DNA from: Lachnospiraceae bacterium
Lineage (GTDB): Bacteria; Bacillota; Clostridia; Lachnospirales; Lachnospiraceae
Direction of reading: 5' to 3'
Assembly (NCBI GenBank): GCA_017558205.1
Contig: JAFYWD010000085.1
Location: 1 to 56,215, forward strand
Length of the DNA: 56,215 bases
A program made the position numbers and the translations under genes. How positions within the stretch are numbered: position 1 is the stretch's first letter; each line of letters opens with the position of its first letter. Below are positions 54,136-56,215 of the stretch, in pieces. The notes under the pieces were generated by a model. That model worked only from the letters and a program-made list of their open reading frames with translations, did no database searches and was not told the DNA's origin.

Positions 54136-55248
54136 CTATACAATTTCATTCAGGAATACATTTTTCAATAGCTGTGGTGCCAGATCTCCTATATGATAAA
54201 ATTTTTCTGCCTCCCTGTATTCCTTTAATTTTGTAACGGTACTTCCCTCCGGAGTCATTTCTACTCTGTAAATTCCGTCATTTTGAGGAAGCAGGGGATC
54301 CTCCACCTCCAGTAGCAGGGTTTTTCTTTCCCTACTCCTTACCAGTTTCAGCATTTCTTCCAAATGAATAATTCTGGCCATAATCACAGGCTCTTTCTCC
54401 TTCTGTGTTTCCAAAAAAGAAAAAAGTCCCTCCCTGTTTTCCATAACCTCCTGAAGATTTAAATCCTCTTCTTCTCTTCCGTAAAGAAGGATACCCTGTA
54501 TTTCACCATTTTTTTCGGCAATAAAAATATCACCGTTTTGGGAAATCAGTTCCTGAAGCTGACGCAGATAATACTCTTCACTTCTGACCGCATAAATCTC
54601 ATATTTTTCTGCCAGCCAGCCATTGGCAAAATCTGCCATTTTCTTTACGATTTCAGATTTCTCTTCTTCACCGTAGCCCTGCCTCAGGCTACGTAAACAG
54701 TATCCTGTCTTCTCTTCCCATTGCCTTACCAGTTCAGGACAACTTCCGGTATATTCTGCTGCCTGAAGCTCCTCCTCAGCTGCACCGTTTTCTTTTCCCC
54801 ATAAGTCCTCCAGTGCCTCTATCCACTCTCTGTCCAGGGTCCAAAGCTGCCTTTCATAAATAAAGGAAAAGTCGAAGGGCTGATAAATGGCAGGGTCTGC
54901 AGGCATCAAATAGGTAAACGGATTTTTTTCCCGGTACATACAGGCAAAGGCCTTCTGTAAAAGAGCCGTCATATAACCCTTATGACGAAATTCTTTTCCT
55001 GTGGCCACTGCCACCAGATAAGATAAACTCCTTTTCCTATCCCCGATTTGTATCTCATAAGGCGTGCGAAACATCATGGCCTTATAAGGCTCCTTTCCTA
55101 TCACATAACCGATATTATCCTCTGCCTTCCAGGTATAATAATAATCTAAAAACTTTTTTGAATCCTCACAAAATACCTGCTCCCACAAACTGCGGGTAGT
55201 AAGGCATTCCTTCCCTGTTAGGGTTGTAATCTCTAACACTTCATTCAT
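54136..55248 (-). CDS. GNAT acetyltransferase, Eis-like
   Basis: 370 residues. N-terminal GNAT domain with the acetyl-CoA loop GKEFRHKGYMTALLQKA (about residues 90-106) and YLMPADPAIYQPFDFSFIYER as in Eis-type proteins. A second, degenerate GNAT domain follows, with a C-terminal sterol-carrier-like region (YRVEMTPEGSTVTKL). The substrate is not predictable (protein, peptide or aminoglycoside). It lies 16 nt after ispF on the same strand and ends at the T-box promoter. Confidence 0.82.
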   Translation of the reverse strand: MNEVLEITTLTGKECLTTRSLWEQVFCEDSKKFLDYYYTWKAEDNIGYVIGKEPYKAMMFRTPYEIQIGDRKRSLSYLVAVATGKEFRHKGYMTALLQKAFACMYREKNPFTYLMPADPAIYQPFDFSFIYERQLWTLDREWIEALEDLWGKENGAAEEELQAAEYTGSCPELVRQWEEKTGYCLRSLRQGYGEEEKSEIVKKMADFANGWLAEKYEIYAVRSEEYYLRQLQELISQNGDIFIAEKNGEIQGILLYGREEEDLNLQEVMENREGLFSFLETQKEKEPVIMARIIHLEEMLKLVRSRERKTLLLEVEDPLLPQNDGIYRVEMTPEGSTVTKLKEYREAEKFYHIGDLAPQLLKNVFLNEIV

Positions 55249-55263
55249 TCCGTCTCTTCTCTC

Positions 55264-55803
55264 TTATCCTCTGTGACAGCCCTGACAGCCTGCACAGCCC
55301 TTTTCTTCCATTCTTTCATTAAAAAGATGAGTAGGACTTTCTACCAGGCAGATTGCCTGGGCAGAAATCCCCCTTCCTTCTCCTGTAAATCCCATACCTT
55401 CCTCCGTTGTGGCCTTTACATTTACCTGCTCCACATTCAAATGAAGAACCCGGGCGATATTTTCTCTCATCTGATCAATATAAGGGCGCATTTTCGGTGC
55501 CTGAGCAATGATTGTGGCATCAATATTTTCCACAAAAAACATTTTTTCTTCCAGCATAACCCCTACCTGCTCCAAAAGCTTCAGACTGTCTGCTCCCTTC
55601 CATTTTTCCTCTGTATCCGGAAAATGCTTTCCGATATCTCCTAAGGCTGCTGCCCCTAAAAGAGCATCGGAAATAGCATGCAGCAATACGTCTGCATCAG
55701 AATGTCCCAGTAATCCCTTCTCATAAGGAATCTCAACTCCTCCGATAATCAGCCTTCTGTTTTCTACTAATTTATGTACATCATATCCCATTCCAACTCT
55801 CAT
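55264..55803 (-). CDS. ispF: MEcPP synthase IspF with Cys-rich tail
   Basis: 179 residues; cyclizes CDP-ME 2-phosphate to MEcPP in the MEP isoprenoid pathway. Seen: [11 protein letters not shown] (Zn-binding Asp/His, residues 2-12), [35 protein letters not shown] in pieces [15 protein letters not shown] and [10 protein letters not shown], and [20 protein letters not shown]. Family length is about 157-160, so about 20 residues are extra, ending [11 protein letters not shown] with C-x2-C-x2-C. It could bind metal or be a neutral tail. GNAT gene follows. Confidence 0.95.
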   Translation of the reverse strand: MRVGMGYDVHKLVENRRLIIGGVEIPYEKGLLGHSDADVLLHAISDALLGAAALGDIGKHFPDTEEKWKGADSLKLLEQVGVMLEEKMFFVENIDATIIAQAPKMRPYIDQMRENIARVLHLNVEQVNVKATTEEGMGFTGEGRGISAQAICLVESPTHLFNERMEEKGCAGCQGCHRG

Positions 55804-56002
55804 ATCTATTCTATCAGTATAGGGTCATTATTCTGCCCTATAAACTCCTTTCCGATCATCATTATAGCAGTAGGCAGCTTTTTCTACCATAGTTTTTCTT
55901 TTCAGGCAGTATCTTTCGCCAAGTATTTTAATATTCAAATCCTCTTGTTACTGTTCACAGGCAATGTCAGTGAACGTAACTGAATTACCACTACTTACAT
56001 GG

Positions 56003-56032
56003 TTGCATCTTCTCTTTTTTCTATGTTAAAAT
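56003..56032 (+). promoter_or_regulatory. Promoter of the last gene
   Basis: TTGCAT (56003-56008), 18-nt spacer, TAAAAT (56027-56032). The gap 55804-56002 holds no ORF of note. Confidence 0.5.
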
Positions 56033-56086
56033 AAAACTGTTAAAATCATTACCTTTGGAAAGATTTTTCTAAGAACTAAACTGTGA

Positions 56087-56112
56087 AAGGAGTCTCCTTC
56101 CTTGGTAAGGAG
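56087..56112 (+). promoter_or_regulatory. Competing hairpin arms around the ribosome site
   Basis: AAGGAG (56087-56092), CTCCTT (56094-56099) and AAGGAG (56107-56112) occur in a row. The middle arm can pair with either outer arm; the second AAGGAG is the ribosome site of the ATG at 56123. It looks like a small on/off switch. Confidence 0.45.
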
Positions 56113-56122
56113 AAGTAAAACC

Positions 56123-56215
56123 ATGTTTGAAGCTATCGAATATATTGTTGCAGGCATTGATGGCGATTATGCCCATTTAAAAAGAGTTGACCTGCCGGAA
56201 GAACCCTTAAAATTA
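56123..56215 (+). CDS. Start of a small unknown protein (cut by window edge)
   Basis: 31 codons are visible, from ATG at 56123 to the edge: MFEAIEYIVAGIDGDYAHLK and on. AAGGAGA lies 9-10 nt upstream and a promoter at 56003. No domain can be named from this part; conserved hypothetical in Clostridia is a guess. The ribosome site is in the hairpin described at 56087-56112. Confidence 0.6.
   Translation, partial: MFEAIEYIVAGIDGDYAHLKRVDLPEEPLKL

Noticed and set aside
1-56215. Depletion of CCWGG as support for the predicted methylation target
   Set aside because: CCWGG occurs many times by eye (for example CCAGG near base 46), so avoidance is not evident. A methylated host does not need it, so this neither supports nor refutes.
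1-56215. CRISPR array, rRNA operon, insertion sequence or phage genes
   Set aside because: No regularly spaced repeats, no rRNA stretches, no transposase or integrase motifs were found.

Overview
The window is a 56 kb, AT-rich chromosomal segment from a spore-forming, low-GC Gram-positive anaerobe, most likely a gut Lachnospiraceae (Clostridia). Supporting signs are SigH, CotF-type coat proteins, class III fructose bisphosphatase, a lysine riboswitch, a cysteine T-box, a CIRCE element, and large proteins I associate with Lachnospiraceae (DUF5716/DUF5717-like). Almost all of it looks like vertically inherited core genome. The accessory parts are a type II restriction-modification pair, a repeat-like palindromic element, and a scarred site beside a tRNA gene.

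Layout. 1-3098 (minus): a small unknown gene, a TetR regulator and the 5' part of purL. 3227-7388 (plus): a large cyclic-nucleotide-binding-domain protein, a VanZ-like membrane protein and hflX. 7440-10398 (minus): a SEC-C protein, then a polar amino-acid ABC transporter. 10516-17503 (minus): a four-gene operon of unknown function made of a 1179-residue helical-repeat protein, a degenerate Hsp70/actin-like protein, a TPR-like protein and a two-TM coiled-coil protein. 17616-18854 (plus): a SpoIID-like/peptidoglycan-binding protein. 18953-22346 (minus): htpG with a perfect CIRCE, and a PrsA-like foldase lipoprotein. 22540-24869 (minus): EcoRII-family endonuclease and a C5-methyltransferase with a fused ribbon-helix-helix domain. 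25138-30930: nfo, an SDR oxidoreductase, two coat genes, ilvE, a cold-shock gene, a eukaryotic-type hisA and a repeat lipoprotein. 31006-34998 (minus): riboswitch-dapA-dapB-fbp. 35017-37997: a two-OB SSB-like protein, then typA behind a 194-nt nested inverted repeat. 38058-44502: exoA, mgtE, yigZ, a class A PBP and a zinc-ribbon protein. 44503-49633: tRNA-Thr, a tandem repeat, a broken secreted-protein gene and an RND transporter with a very large coiled-coil insertion. 49799-56215: the cysE-cysS-mrnC-rlmB-sigH cluster under a Cys T-box, a GNAT gene, ispF and the start of an unknown gene.

How the genes work together. The lysine riboswitch gates dapA, dapB and, by proximity, fbp. The T-box ties serine acetylation, Cys-tRNA charging, 23S rRNA maturation/modification and possibly the sporulation sigma factor to cysteine supply. 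HrcA/CIRCE puts HtpG under heat-shock control. The best candidates for undescribed biology are the four-gene operon at 10.5-17.5 kb, the giant leader hairpin of typA, and the methyltransferase promoter that carries the predicted recognition site of its own enzyme. Nothing here was checked by database search or folding software; all motifs were read by eye.
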